From contig CM033120.1 in assembly GCA_019321725.1 (NCBI GenBank), positions 8,313,694 through 8,377,693 on the forward strand: DNA of 64,000 nt, read 5' to 3'. Shown here in pieces: positions 48,871 through 60,890 of the stretch. The notes beneath the pieces are model-generated. The model saw only the letters and a list, made by a program, of their open reading frames with translations, was not told where the DNA came from and did not search any database. The first letter of the stretch is position 1. Each line of letters opens with the position of its first letter. Source of the stretch: Paulownia fortunei (lineage: Eukaryota > Streptophyta > Magnoliopsida > Lamiales > Paulowniaceae). Both the position numbers and the translations under genes were made by a program.

Positions 48871-49179
48871 TAATACCTTTTAAATCAGAAATTAACCAAT
48901 AATAGCAAATTTATGCTCTTTTAAAACACAAAGCAACTTCTCAACCTCTAAAGAAAATAGGGATGCTGAAATAATTACCGAATAAGTGTTGTTAGCACCT
49001 AAAAATTCATACTGCAAATGCTCGGGAAGTGTTTTCAACTCTGATGATATTGTTTGTTTCTTGATTGTGGTATCTTCTGTTGTTTTCTTGCATTTATCCT
49101 CCTTCAACTCCACCTCTCCTAATTCAAGAAAGAGCAAGTAATGCATTAAATCCTCATTATCAATATCATGGTTACTACC

Positions 49180-49776
49180 TTACATTATGGAATGAACAAT
49201 GCATTGCTCTAAAGGTTCGGTAGGAATTTGTTTGAGAAAATAATCATGCAAGTAAGTTTCTAACATTTCAATCCTATTACAAGTATGTGATTCCTCTTGA
49301 AACTTCAATGCACGATAAATGTTAAACATCACTTCATCCTCATTAACTCTTAGAGTTAATTCACTGTATTGCACATCAATCAAAGCACACCCGATAGCAA
49401 GGAATGGTCAACCAAGAATTAAAGGAATTTCTTGGTCTTCCTCCTTATCTAACACCACAAAATCTGCAGGAAATATGAATTTATCCACTTTTACGAATAC
49501 ATATTCAATAACTCCTCTTGGATAGGTGAGAGATATATCCGCTAATTACAAGGTGATAGTGGATGACTTGACTTCTCCAATTCCTAATTTCTTGAAAACA
49601 GAAAGTGGCATCAAATTAATGCTTGCTCCAAGATCACATAATGCATTATCAAATAAAGATCCTCCTGTGGTACAAAGAATAGTAAAACTCTCTAGATCCT
49701 TCAATTTTTGACAAAGTTTTATCTGTAAAATAGCACTACACTCCTCTATGAGATTCACAGTTTCATATTCCACCAA
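49180..49776 (-). pseudogene. Athila-like aspartic protease
   Basis: ALCDLGASINLMPLSVFKKL is the gypsy protease active-site region (DxGA) with downstream GIGE. The frame continues after a stop to YPRGVIEYVFVKV and IPLILG-like text, then LIDVQYSELTLRVNEDEV (49180-49383). Confidence 0.8.
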
Positions 49777-50099
49777 TTACCCTTTTCTTGACATCACATC
49801 TTTTATGAACTCGGCATAGTTGGGCATTTGCTCAAGAGTATCTGCAAAAGGAATGTTGATATGAATTTTATTCAAGATTTCCAAAAACTTTGCAAATTGT
49901 GAATCAATCTTTTTCTTTTGAAATCTTTGTGGAAAAGGAACAAAAACATTAAATCTAGGATAAGTTTCAAACTTAGGAGTAAATTTTAGCTTTTGAGCCC
50001 CTGTTTGTTCATTTAATTACATTTCTTCTTCCTTTGGTTGTTCTTCCATAGGACTTTGACTCAAAGTGCTTGTTATTGGCTCATTAATGTTAGAACTTT

Positions 50100-51300
50100 T
50101 CAGTTCTATCTTTTTGATTTTGGTTCCATTTAGAAGTTCCATTAGATTGATTTCTGTATCCCTTGGAAAGTTTCTTTTATGTTTTTGAGCATTAACTTCA
50201 GTAACAAGCTGTACAATTTAAGTTTTGATTGATTTTATTTAAACTCCTAAACTTGAAGCTAGCTGCCCTAATTGAATCTCAATATTGTCTATCTTTGCTC
50301 ATTCCTTATTCAATTGGGCTCTTGTCTCGCTAATAACAGTGCTTATCAAATCCTCCAATGATACCTTTTTCTTACCTACTTGAGGATTGAGATTTTGTAG
50401 ATTGTTGTAATTTGGTGGGGGTTGAAGCACATTTTGATTGTTGGCATAGAAAAAATTCTCATGATTTCTAAGCTCCAGATGGTAATGAGTAGGTAATTGA
50501 TTTCTCCTAAAATTGAAATTACAGTTATTGACAAAATTTACCTGCACATTACCTTTAGTTTTCATAAATGAAGTGCTAGTGGATGCTATGGAATCTATTC
50601 CTTGAGAAGCTCCATTAGAAGTTCAAGCTGCAAATTAGTTAGAAAGAATAGAAACTTGTGCAACTAATTGCATAAATGAATCTACCTCAAGAACATTGGT
50701 ATTTTTTTTAATGAAAGACCTCTTGGAAGGCCATTGAAAGCTATTAGTAGCCATCTCCTCAAGCAAAATATGAACTTCATCTACAGTCTTAGACATTAAA
50801 GTCCCACTTGCAGCAATATCTATTATGGTTCGAGTTTGCCCATTCCAACCATAGTAGAAAGTATTGTACTTGCTGCCAATCCTCATAACCATGTTAAGGA
50901 CACCTTCTTAGAAAATCCTTAGACCTCTCCCAAGCTTCATATAGTGGCTTAAAATCTTGTTGGCGGAATTGAGTTATCTCACTCTTGAGTTGAAGTATCT
51001 TGCTTGGTGGAAAGTACTTAGTAAGAAATTTTTGTGTCAAGTCATTCCAACTCGGTATACTTGGTGCAAAAGATTATAACCATAGCCTAACTTTGTCCCA
51101 GAGTGAGAGTGGAAATAAGCGAGTTCTAATGGCATCGTCGTGCACTCCATTCATTTTAATAGTGTCATAAATCTCCAAAAATATGGCTAAGTGTGCATTA
51201 GGATCCTCCAATGCACTTCATCCAAATTGATTTTGTTGAACCATGCTAATGAGAGTTGGTTTAAGCTCAAAATTATTGGCATTAATCGATTGTCGAACTA
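50100..51300 (-). pseudogene. Athila-like gag
   Basis: The minus strand reads LFPLSLWDKVRLWL, then LTQKFLTKYFPPSK and WERSKDFLRRCP upstream of the 85-residue frame 50635-50892 (FYYGWNGQTRTIIDIAASGT and KTVDEVHILLEEMATNSFQW). An 88-residue basic/Asn-rich frame at 50299-50565 follows. This is the retrotransposon gag (capsid-like) domain of Athila elements, fragmented by stops. Confidence 0.78.
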
Positions 51301-51639
51301 TCTCGGAGTAGTTTTAGTTCATGGTTGGTTGAAAATAGGCTCAGATAGCTCGTTGTGGTGGTGGTTGTTGCAATGGAAGATTGGTGTTCACATTGGCATT
51401 ATTGATGTTATCCATTATGGCTTGATTGTCAAATCCTTTTTGCTGCTCTAATAGCTTGAAGGGTCTGATAGATTTTTAGATCGAAATAATCCAAGTCAAG
51501 ACTCCTAGCCTTATGCATAGAAATACATATAATCCAATGTAAGCCAAGACAACATCAAAATATGGGAAGAAAGTAAAAATAATCTAAACTAAAATTAAGA
51601 CTAAGTCATAACAATATTAATACAATTATGATAAAACGA

Positions 51640-51657
51640 TCCCCGACAACAATGCCA
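51640..51657 (-). other. Primer-binding site, tRNA-Asp type
   Basis: Six bases from the 5' LTR edge the minus strand reads TGGCATTGTTGTCGGGGA. The plant tRNA-Asp 3' end predicts TGGCGCCGTTGCCGGGGA. All four differences are transitions. Confidence 0.75.
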
Positions 51658-51663
51658 AAAATT

Positions 51664-53205
51664 TGTTCGTGAATATTTTGCAAACTAGAAGTGCACAGTG
51701 TTAGAGTTGAGTATCAAGTATTGTAATAAAAATTGTATCAAGTACCGTAATTCAAATAGTTTTAATTTTATCTAAAAAATTGAGTGATGATTGGTAAACA
51801 AAGTAGAGTAAGATAAATAATGCAAAGACAAGAGTGGAGTTCTGAAAAGCAATACAACAAATATCTTATGAGCAAGAAATTCTAGATGAATGACCCACCT
51901 AATTATCACCTATGTTCTTATTTCTAAAACATATCAATCTAAGTCAACAACATATGTAAGTTAAGAATTCTTAAACTTATCAATTCCCTCTTTCGAGTAC
52001 CGAATTAACTAAAAGTTACAACATGAATTTCAATATCTCTATAAAAATTTAAGAATAAAACTCTACAAAAGTTCTATGAATTCTTTTTCAAAACTTCAAA
52101 GGTTTCATAAGCATCTCAACTCTATGATTTTTAGGTTGTGTTATCCTTATAGTCATGTATAATCTTCTCTCTCTCGAGTATCAAATCTCATATATTAAAC
52201 AATCTCAATTAATGGCCAAATAACCAAGGTGCAATACTAAACAAGATAACACAAATAAGATGAATAACTTGAACTAATATTGATTGGAACTCAAAATATA
52301 GGATCAAATAAGGTCACATCATCCTTTAAAAAGAAAAGTTTAGTTCATCATGGATGAATATAACTTCAAGGAATACATAAAAAAAACTTGAAAATTATTC
52401 ACCAATTTGTAAATTGAGAAGAATAGTTGAAGCTCTTCTTGTCTCCAAGAATAGCTTTCTTGGTTGATGCAAATCTTCTCTTCAACTTTTCAATATGATT
52501 GCTCTATTTTCTTCTTTTAAGACTCTTTCAAAAAAACCCAAAAATTGTCCTCTCTCTTTTTTATTTCCCCCCCTCCCGCCTTTTTATCTCCACCAAACTC
52601 CCTCTCCCATGTAAGTTGTAGCCCCCTATTCTTTAGCCATATTTCTCCTCATTCTTAGCTATAATTTCTCTTCTTTTAGCCTTCTTTTTTCTGATACACA
52701 TTTTAGCCCCCAAAATCTCCTTCAGGTGTGTCCCATCATATCTCATTTATCCCTTAAAATCAGGTAATAAGAAAAATAGACCGTGTGCAGGACATGTGAG
52801 CATGCCGCAACATGCTCTTCTTGTGCTGCGGCATGTGTTGCGACATGCGTGGATAAACTTCTAAGCATGTCGTGGCATGGTGTCTCTATGTTGTTGCATG
52901 CTTTTTGTACTGTGGCATGCTTGCGGCCTGAAGTCACTGAACTGGCATGTCGTGGCATGCAGCTTTGTGCTTGCTTTTTTTCATTTTTAGGCCATGCCAC
53001 GGTATGGAATGACTGTGCCACAACATGCCTTCATTTTTTTCATATTTTTTGCTTGTTTTGTCCCTCATTTTCCTTCTTGACTTGCATTTTGGAAAGTTGT
53101 TCTATAATGTATCAAAATACACATAAAAACTAGATAAATTGTTTGAGATTAATCAAATAATCGATCTAAAAGTACTTAATTTATTAGTATAAAATCAACT
53201 TATCA
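51664..53205 (-). repeat. 5' LTR of the Athila-like element
   Basis: In minus orientation it starts TGATAAGTTG at 53205 and ends CGAACA at 51664. The region 52783-53035 (U3) is packed with CATG(C/T)YRYGGCATG-type near-palindromes. A minus-strand TATA-like GATAAAAAGG lies near 52580-52590. Confidence 0.85.
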
Positions 53206-53840
53206 CATGACCGTCTAATGGATTTATTAAAATCTCTACCATCAGATTCTTATATGATTTTCACGACTTTCAATATCAATAAGATATCAAAAATCATCAT
53301 TGGTTAGATCTTGGCCACTTGATGGATTTTTTTGAATCTCCACCGTTGGCTTCTTATCTGAACGTTACGACTTTTAATTTCTAAAGATATGATATTGGAT
53401 ATCCTGATTGGTAGATCTTGGCCATCCGATGGATTCTTTTAAATCTTCACTATCAGATTGTTATCTGAACGTCATGACTTTCAATGTATGAAAATAGGAT
53501 ATTGAAAATCTTCATTAGTTAGATCCTGGTCGTCCAATAGATTCTTTTGAATCTCCACCATCAGATTCTTATCTAAATGTCATGACTTTCAATGTCTTAA
53601 GATAGGATATTGAATATCTTGATTGGTAGATCTTGACTATCCGATGGATTCTTTTAAATCTCCACCATCAGATTCTTATCTAAATGTCAAGACTTTTAAT
53701 GTCTGAAGATAGGATATCAAAATCTTCATTGGATAAATCCTGGTCGTCCGGTTGATTCTTTTGAATCTCCACTGTCGGATTCTTATCTGAATGTCACGAC
53801 TTTCAATATTTGAAGATAGGATATTGGATTGCTATAAATA
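53206..53840. repeat. 107-bp tandem repeat array, about six units
   Basis: GATGGATTCTTTT-type cores start at about 53215, 53321, 53428, 53536, 53643 and 53750, a period of 107-108 bases. Each unit also contains an ATCTCCACCRTCAGATTCTT-like segment and a GACTTTCAAT segment. The array ends at a TATA-like sequence. A further partial unit lies at 40612-40681, across the Athila-like insertion. Confidence 0.85.
53833..53840 (+). promoter_or_regulatory. Candidate TATA box after the 107-bp array
   Basis: TATAAATA directly follows the last repeat unit on the plus strand. It could drive the PIF/Harbinger ORF1 starting about 1 kb downstream. Evidence is motif and position only. Confidence 0.35.
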
Positions 53841-54804
53841 TCATGTCACGCCATGACTTAAAAACTCACTCTTGAAGTACTCTTTAAATTCAATTATTAT
53901 CTTTTTTCTTGTCCTTTCTCTATCTTCATTTGAACCACTTGTGAAAAAAACCATTGATTTTAAATTTTAGAAGTTCTTCTTACACTTGTGAGAAGACATA
54001 CACCTATGTCATGTCTATATTGATATATCTCAAAATTCAATTATAGGTATAATTCAGTCCAAAAATCAATTTTGGTATCAAGTTAATTCAAATCTTAGAT
54101 TAATTTAATTTTTTGACGTGTAATATCTATTTGTTACACGTAAATGTGCAATATATGTATATGGGTAATTATGATAAGAAAAAGGGAAAAATTGTAATGT
54201 GGATATTTTCTCTCCATATTGCAATTGTTTTGTACGCATATAGTGTAGTCATGTCTATAATAAAATAACATTATAATTTTATTATCAAAGATTTTGATGA
54301 CAAATAAAAGAGAGCTAGACTCGTCATGATTTACTTAGGAAAGTCAAGAAACAGATTGTAATGATTCTATGGTGAATCCCATTTGGGATTCACTAGTCAC
54401 TCTCCCAATCATTACACCCCCAACCCCACAACCCCCTAAAACTTTATGCTAGCTTCATCTGTACAAAATAGGTACCCAAAACAATCATTAAATTAAATAC
54501 AAAAAGTTAATGAATAAAATAACACGATAAGTAATGGTTAAGCTGACATCTCCTTTTTCGCAAATAATGAGCCTAAAAAGAAGACCTATTATTTGTGCCT
54601 TCCCTCAATCAGTTGCACTATGATTATACATTCTTTTAAGTCTAAAATTGATATTTTCAAAACCCCAAATTTATTGCACATTTTGGAATTACAAGTTTTG
54701 AAAAATTATTGACTTACCAATTGTAATTTTATAGTTGTTGATTTTATTGATAATGTATCTGACAATTTTTATTGATTGTGTATAAATTTGATATCTTCTT
54801 AACA
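53841..54804 (+). other. Leader or intron region before PIF/Harbinger ORF1
   Basis: No open frame is supported. At 54357-54416 nested inverted repeats form a potential cruciform (outer TGTAATGATT/AATCATTACA; inner GTGAATCCCA/TGGGATTCAC). An acceptor-like TTCTTAACAG ends just before the recognisable ORF1 text. Confidence 0.4.
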
Positions 54805-55543
54805 GTTGGCAAATTAAGGGGATGCATCCGACAAATTGAAAATCATAAAGAGTATGTGTCACATTTATGTTAAATGTATTATATGTCTTCCAGTTTTAAC
54901 ATTATCATTATTGAATTATACAGTTAAATCGAGTCAATGAATTATTGATGCAAGATAAAAACTGCAAGAAAAGATTCAAGTTTGATAATGTATGGCCCCT
55001 CCTGAAGGATGTTGAAAAATTTGCAGTAAATATCAATATTTCATCTAGAACAACCGAAGGAAATATCAATAATTTTAATTCATTTTAATTAGATACACAA
55101 CCACCAGAGCCTCCACATTGACATCTCCTGGATTGTCTTTTATTTCTCTCAACTTAAGTGATGATAATGTTGGTGGTACTTCATCATAACGACTTATTGG
55201 AGTGAGAAAATCAAAATTAAAGAGGTAAAAAGATGAACAGATTTTACAATTGTGGATGCGATTCCAAGACGAAACTCGGCAACTTGTGGATAAGTCCACA
55301 AATCGAAAACAAAATTATCAAAAATTGGCATTGGCTAAAATATGAGAATAAAATAATTCTTTTTTGAAAATTTTGAACTTTGTTATTAATCTCAAAGTAC
55401 GCGAGTACTTTCAAAATAAACAAACAAGAATTGTGCATAAAAGAGTTCAACAACAACGCCTAGGATCTCATAATACCTCTATTGCGTTTGAACAGTATTT
55501 TCAAGATATTGGAGGATCTGGAATAGGTCTACCGGATTATTAA
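54805..55543 (+). pseudogene. PIF/Harbinger ORF1 (Myb/NAM-associated type), degenerate
   Basis: The translation starts KLRGCIRQIENHKEYV, then LLMQDKNCKKRFKFDNVWPL and LKDVEKFA, then LTSPGLSFISLNLSDDNVGG, RLIGVRKSKLKR and finally GSGIGLPDY with TAA at 55541-55543. This is the C-terminal part of the DNA-binding accessory protein of plant PIF/Harbinger elements (No-apical-meristem-associated C-terminal domain). The N-terminal Myb/SANT part was not found. Stops and frameshifts occur, for example TAA after GGTSS. It probably partnered the transposase at 39240-40534. Confidence 0.75.
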
Positions 55544-55810
55544 AAATTTACTTTAGTTAATGCTTCATTTTGTATTAGTATTAATGTTATTTAAAAATTT
55601 TAGTGTGATTTCATATAAATATTATGTAATTCACGCATTTCTCATAATGTATTTAAATTATCTTATTTCTAATATTTATGATTTATTATAAGGAATAATT
55701 TTTAGCAATATAAATATTTTAATCTTAATAATAACAATATAAATAAATAAGAAAGATGCACAAAGAAAAACGAAACTCAAGCACATCAAAGTCATCCCAC
55801 GGAGCATTTA

Positions 55811-56072
55811 TATAAAATAAAAAGAAATAATTTTGTTGAAAAATATACAATTAGGATAAAAATAAAATTCTAAAATATTTTTTTACATAATAAAAAAATA
55901 TAAAATTATTAAAAAACAAAATAAATAAAATAATTAAATTTTATTAAAAATATTTGTATATATAAAATATAAAAAGAAATAATTTTATTGAAAAATAAAA
56001 AAATTAGAATAAAAAAGGAGTTTTTAAAATATTTTTAAACATAATAAAAAAATATAAAATTTATTAAAAAAA
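55811..56072. repeat. AT-rich direct duplication, offset about 150 bp
   Basis: TATAAAATAWAAAAAGAAAT and ACATAATAAAAAAATATAAA segments recur in the same order at 55811-55905 and 55961-56072. No coding content. Confidence 0.55.
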
Positions 56073-59000
56073 AAAGCAACAACGATAGCACAGTGCTGCA
56101 TAAAAAATGGCGCATCACTGTAGCTCGCTTCAAAATAGCATTGGGGATGGCGCTCCGTTAAGTTCATTTTTAGATGTAAATTTGGCGCCCACCTTATAAA
56201 TAACGCAGGGTTGGGTTTGCTTTTTGGAACATATGAGCAATGATTGTTTGAACACATCAAAAAATGAGAAATTATCGATCGTCATGTCCGTGGTAATAGA
56301 CACGTCCATGATACAAAGAGTTGGATCCCATGTAAAGTTTTGATGAAGAAAATAATTGACCAAATTTATTAAAAATATTCATTTATATATCTATGTGAAC
56401 TCACTCCTTAAATCCAAATGTTACACTACAATCACCCCATAGTAGAATGCAGAACGTCTTTGTTACGCTCCTTCCATAATTCAATACTATTTTCAATACT
56501 TATTGTTATCGTGCTTCTCCCACAATTTAGGACTATTTTAGTTTGATAGATCTACAGGAGTTTGCTTTTACACCATAACGCAGACTTCCAAGAGTGGAAG
56601 CCACAAGCGAAACTCCATGATAAAATTCACTAACATTTTTCTTACTCTATGAAAATAATTAGTTTAAGTTGTTAAAAAAACTAACTTCAACAAATTTATA
56701 GAAAAAATATAAATTCAATTCACTGCCCCAAACCAAATGGGCACTGCAACCATTCCCTGTTAGGTAATTTGTATTGGACATCACAATCATAAACTTTTGT
56801 TACTTAATATTAGACAACTTTAGTATGAAATGAAGTTCTTGCTAATGAATCATTTTTAATTAAAGAATAGTGATCGTCACACTCCTCTTCCCATTTTTTT
56901 ATGTTAGCAATTGACCGAATTGTCCATGCTTCACCAAAGACAATTAAAGTAAATTTTTCAGTACAAAATTTCCCTTCTCAACTTGGACATGGAATGCCAA
57001 GAGTCCATGAAAAATATAATTCTCAAATTTACTTTATACTTTTTAAATGTATAATTATTTTAGGGTTTCATTCTATAATATTATTTTCTAATAAATTAAG
57101 ATTAATGAATTAGAGAGATCAAAAAATAAATAAATGCTAAGGAAAAATCATAGTATAAAGAAAACATAATGCCAACAAACAAACGCCTTCTTTTCTCACA
57201 TGTTGGTCAGTAGGCATGTGCTTTATCATCTATAAATAAAAAATATTGTTCTAGATTATAATGCCCGCGAATTTAATAGTGTCTTATATGATTTTTAGTT
57301 AGGAACAGAATCAGGTATTTTATAAATTTATTAATGTCTAGTTTTATATGATTTTTAGTTCGAAATAGGAATTTTAAGGAGGAGATTGATTTTTTTCTTA
57401 ATAATAATAAACAAAGAGATATTTTGAATCATATGATTGTTCATATGAAAGATAAATTTATCATTTTAAGGGGAGCAAAATTTTAAAAATTAATGAATTT
57501 GTATCTAAATTTAAGTTTATATAAACTTGAGGGGTTTTTAATATTTTATCTTTTAAGGTGTTGTTCCTTTTTGTTTTTTGTTTTTTTGCTTATTCATTTA
57601 TCTTATTTATTAGAAATAATTCCAAAAACAATTTCTGGACTCTTGACATTCCATCATACAAGTTAAGAAACGTAAATTTATCCTGAAAATTAATTTTGAT
57701 TGTCATTGGTAAAGCATGGGAAATATTGTCAATTACCAATACGAAAAAGAGAGAGTGGAGTGTGTATGGTGATGTTTGAAATGCAAATATTGAAAGGTTG
57801 TGAAACGAAAAGATATTTTTCAAAATGGTCACAACATTTCACAAGCAACAATAGAATGGTTTAAGACATGTACACTCCTTCACTTATACTAATTTGTATT
57901 TTTTCATATATTTTATATATACTTACATATATATATATATATGTAATTATGTATAAATTTATGATAAGATGTATAGTTAGTGATGCAACTCAATAAATGT
58001 TAAAGATAATGATAAAAAAACACATTTTCATAGCAAATCATCATTTTTTATTGGGGTTTTATTGTATCTTGAGGGGATAATTGCTTATTTTTTAATCTTT
58101 TAACAAACTAAAGGCAAATGTTACAATAATAATAATAAAAAAGTCTCCGACAAGTCTTAAAACCGTTATTTCATTTTTTTTTATATCTCAAATAAACTCC
58201 TCATAAGTTCCTGACAAAAAATAGTACTTTACATTTCTTAATATGTTAATTTTCGTATAAATAAACTGATCGCACTAACTGATGCTAATGTAAGTGGCCC
58301 TATAACATATTTGTAGATTGGGGATTCCATACTTGTTTGACCAAGAGATTCATCAATATCTTTAACTTATTCCACTTGGGCCCAAACTATTCTTTTTGCA
58401 ATCAAATATGGACTTCATAAAATTTGTTTGGATATGGAAAATCATCTTTCTTTATCTCTCATATTTAAAAAAATTAATTTAGAACTTTATAATATTATTT
58501 CCATATTATAGTTACAACAAACGTTGTTCAATGTTCACTAAATTCTTGATTTCATTAATGATCAGATATATGCTTGATTCCAATAAAGAGACAAGTGATC
58601 TAAGGCAATAACAAATAAGTAGAGGAAATCAAGAAAAATGGAGCCCCCTCCAACCCCCTTTGTCTTTTATATTTTTTGAGGAATCGTGATTTAGAAGAGA
58701 GTTATTTCGCAACTTAGTTGTGTATATTTTTTTTAGTTAAATTATCGAATATGATCGATGAGAGAACGTATCCATTGTCTTTTTTTTTTTATATATATGA
58801 TCGTGTTAATCAATATCATCAATTAACTAATCAAGAACGATGAATTATAATAAAAGCTTACAGGAAAAATATTTAAAATTAGACTAAACCTAAACTTTTT
58901 GCAAAGATTGAGTACGCCCCAGGGTGGTGTGGCAGGCCACCTAGTTCCCTCGTTTTTTAAGAAGATCATGATATTATGGATTTGATTCAATATTTTAGAT

Positions 59001-60539
59001 TACTAAGGAGCAATTTCGTCCATCCCTTCTTTGGTAATTTAGGAAAATAACATTTTTTTATTTTAAATCTTTGCTTTCACTCCAGCCACATTACCTTTAA
59101 CTCCAACGAAATGTGTGTGCACAAATATATATATATATATGACATTTCTCTCATCCTAAAAATAATAGAAACTGTGGGGGATTTATTTTTTCTAAAAAGG
59201 TATTTTTAGTTTTTTAGGGGGATAAAATTTTATAAATTAATAATCTTATATATAAAATTTATACCCATTTAAAAAAATTTATAAGGCGGCTGTCGCTACC
59301 AACCCTTAGTTTGGTACCATCAATGATGTACAATATTTAACATCTATTGCATTTTCAATTGTTTTAATGAATTTCTCCTATGATTTTCATAAAAGTTCCC
59401 TTGTTCAGGATTGTGGACCTATCCTAATTCAAATTTAAAATTTTGTAATTGTAGTTTTTGGGATTTCAATTTTGTCACTTGAGCTATACTTCATTATGTG
59501 TTATATATCCTACATCAAGGATAAGAAGAATTTAACTGATTTATAAGTGATTTATAAGTAGGTTATAACTATTTTATAAAATAGGGACATCTGTGAAATA
59601 GTTGTTTATGAAGTCCGTTGAAATGAAATTATATTTGTGACATAGCTGCTACATAAATATTTTTTCACCCCATGAATCACGCTTTAAATTTTCCTAAATT
59701 GTAATACAAAAAATATATAAAAATCATCTCCATGCATTGTCAGCAATGACCAAAATTAAGTACAAGTCATACGCAAAACTTGCATGTTTTATACAGTTAC
59801 TTGTATAAGTGAGCAATCTTAATTCATCAGTTAGATGTTTATTTAACTGAGGAAAGCATTTAGTAGTTCATTTCAAAATTGCCAAAGTCAGCATTGCTTT
59901 GCATATTTTTGATCGAGTGAGAGCGCTTAAAGCTATCTTTGGTCTTGAATTATAAATGAGAAAAACATTTCAATTGATTGTGGATTATGTTTTATTTTTT
60001 GATTTATTTCCTTTTTTCTTTATTATTATTATTATTTATTTATTTTTTCAAATTCAAGATCGAAACACAGTATAAATAATCATCATTTGCAATCACTACC
60101 TAAGCATTTTAAAGCATAACACTGCAACTTTAATTTCAGAAAGTACATTTTTTTACTAGTATAAGGGCGAAAAATCAAAAAAAGAAAAAAAGAAAATTAC
60201 TAACTACTAAGAAGTGATACAATCCCAATATGGTGGGAATTGTTTTGTTTCGATCTTAGATTTAACTAAAATATATGCTATTCTTTGTTTGATTTTAAAG
60301 AAAAATAGAAAGAAAAAGACTCATATTTGTGCAATAATGACAGATATCCATTTATTTATACATTCAATTTACTGTTCTATACCATGAATTCCGTAAAAAG
60401 ATTTATAAAATTAACATTAATTTTGTCAAATTTAAGATGTAAAGGAAAATTGATTTTTTCTCAAATATGCTTTTCCTTTTCATATTTGTGCATAAATTAT
60501 GATATCTATGGCACAATGGACTTTTCTAGTCGTTCGAGT
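56073..60539. other. AT-rich intergenic DNA, no gene seen
   Basis: Open frames are short and without domains. 56090-56200 is locally GC-richer (GGCGC-containing) but not assignable. A short direct duplicate ATATGATTTTTAGTT occurs at about 57286 and 57346. Microsatellite-like ATAT runs occur near 57930 and 59130. Confidence 0.4.
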
Positions 60540-60890
60540 TAATCATTTTCGTAAATCAAGAAAAACTGTGAAATAGTTGTTAGCGGAGCTCATTGTGCTG
60601 GAGTCATGTTTGTGCGCTCCCGTGGGATCGAGGAGTGATAAATGATATCAAAGTTAGCTACTTGGGTTAATCATTCTCATAAAATAAAAATAAAATTGAA
60701 ACTAATTGCTAGCGAAACCCGTTGTGTTGAAATCTATCTTACAAGTACCCACACCGTGGACATGGGGCATGGCATAAATTCCTTTATACAAATAAAATAC
60801 ATATATAAAAGTCTCGCTTGCGATCCCACCCGTGGGCTCGAAGCGTGACTTAAATTCCTTCATACAAATGAAACACATGTATAAAATTTT
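60540..60890. repeat. Diverged short tandem repeats
   Basis: GTTAATCATTYTCRTAAA followed by TAGYGRARCYCRTTGTGYTG-like text occurs at about 60539 and 60666. TAAATTCCTTYATACAAAT occurs at about 60774 and 60852. They form two overlapping duplications of about 126 and 78 bases. Confidence 0.5.

Larger units (their letters stand above)
40682..53205 (-). mobile_element. Athila-like Ty3/gypsy retrotransposon, near full length
   Basis: Two LTRs (40682-42740 and 51664-53205) share TGTTYGTGAAYATTTTGCAA at one end and TATCA at the other. Flanks CTTGA and CATGA differ at one base, consistent with a 5-bp target duplication. Read on the minus strand the order is LTR, Asp-tRNA-type primer site, gag, protease, RT, RNase H, integrase, long spacer, extra ORF, spacer, polypurine tract, LTR. 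The extra 3' ORF, primer type and integrase C-terminal text fit the Athila lineage. All frames are broken, so the copy is inactive. Confidence 0.88.

Noticed and set aside
52743..53133. Cys/His-rich open frames on both strands in the Athila LTR
   Set aside because: They arise from the CATGC palindromes, occur on both strands, and are not conserved in the other LTR.
53206..53840. Regularly spaced repeats considered as a CRISPR-like array
   Set aside because: Units are contiguous 107-bp tandem copies without unique spacers, in plant DNA.
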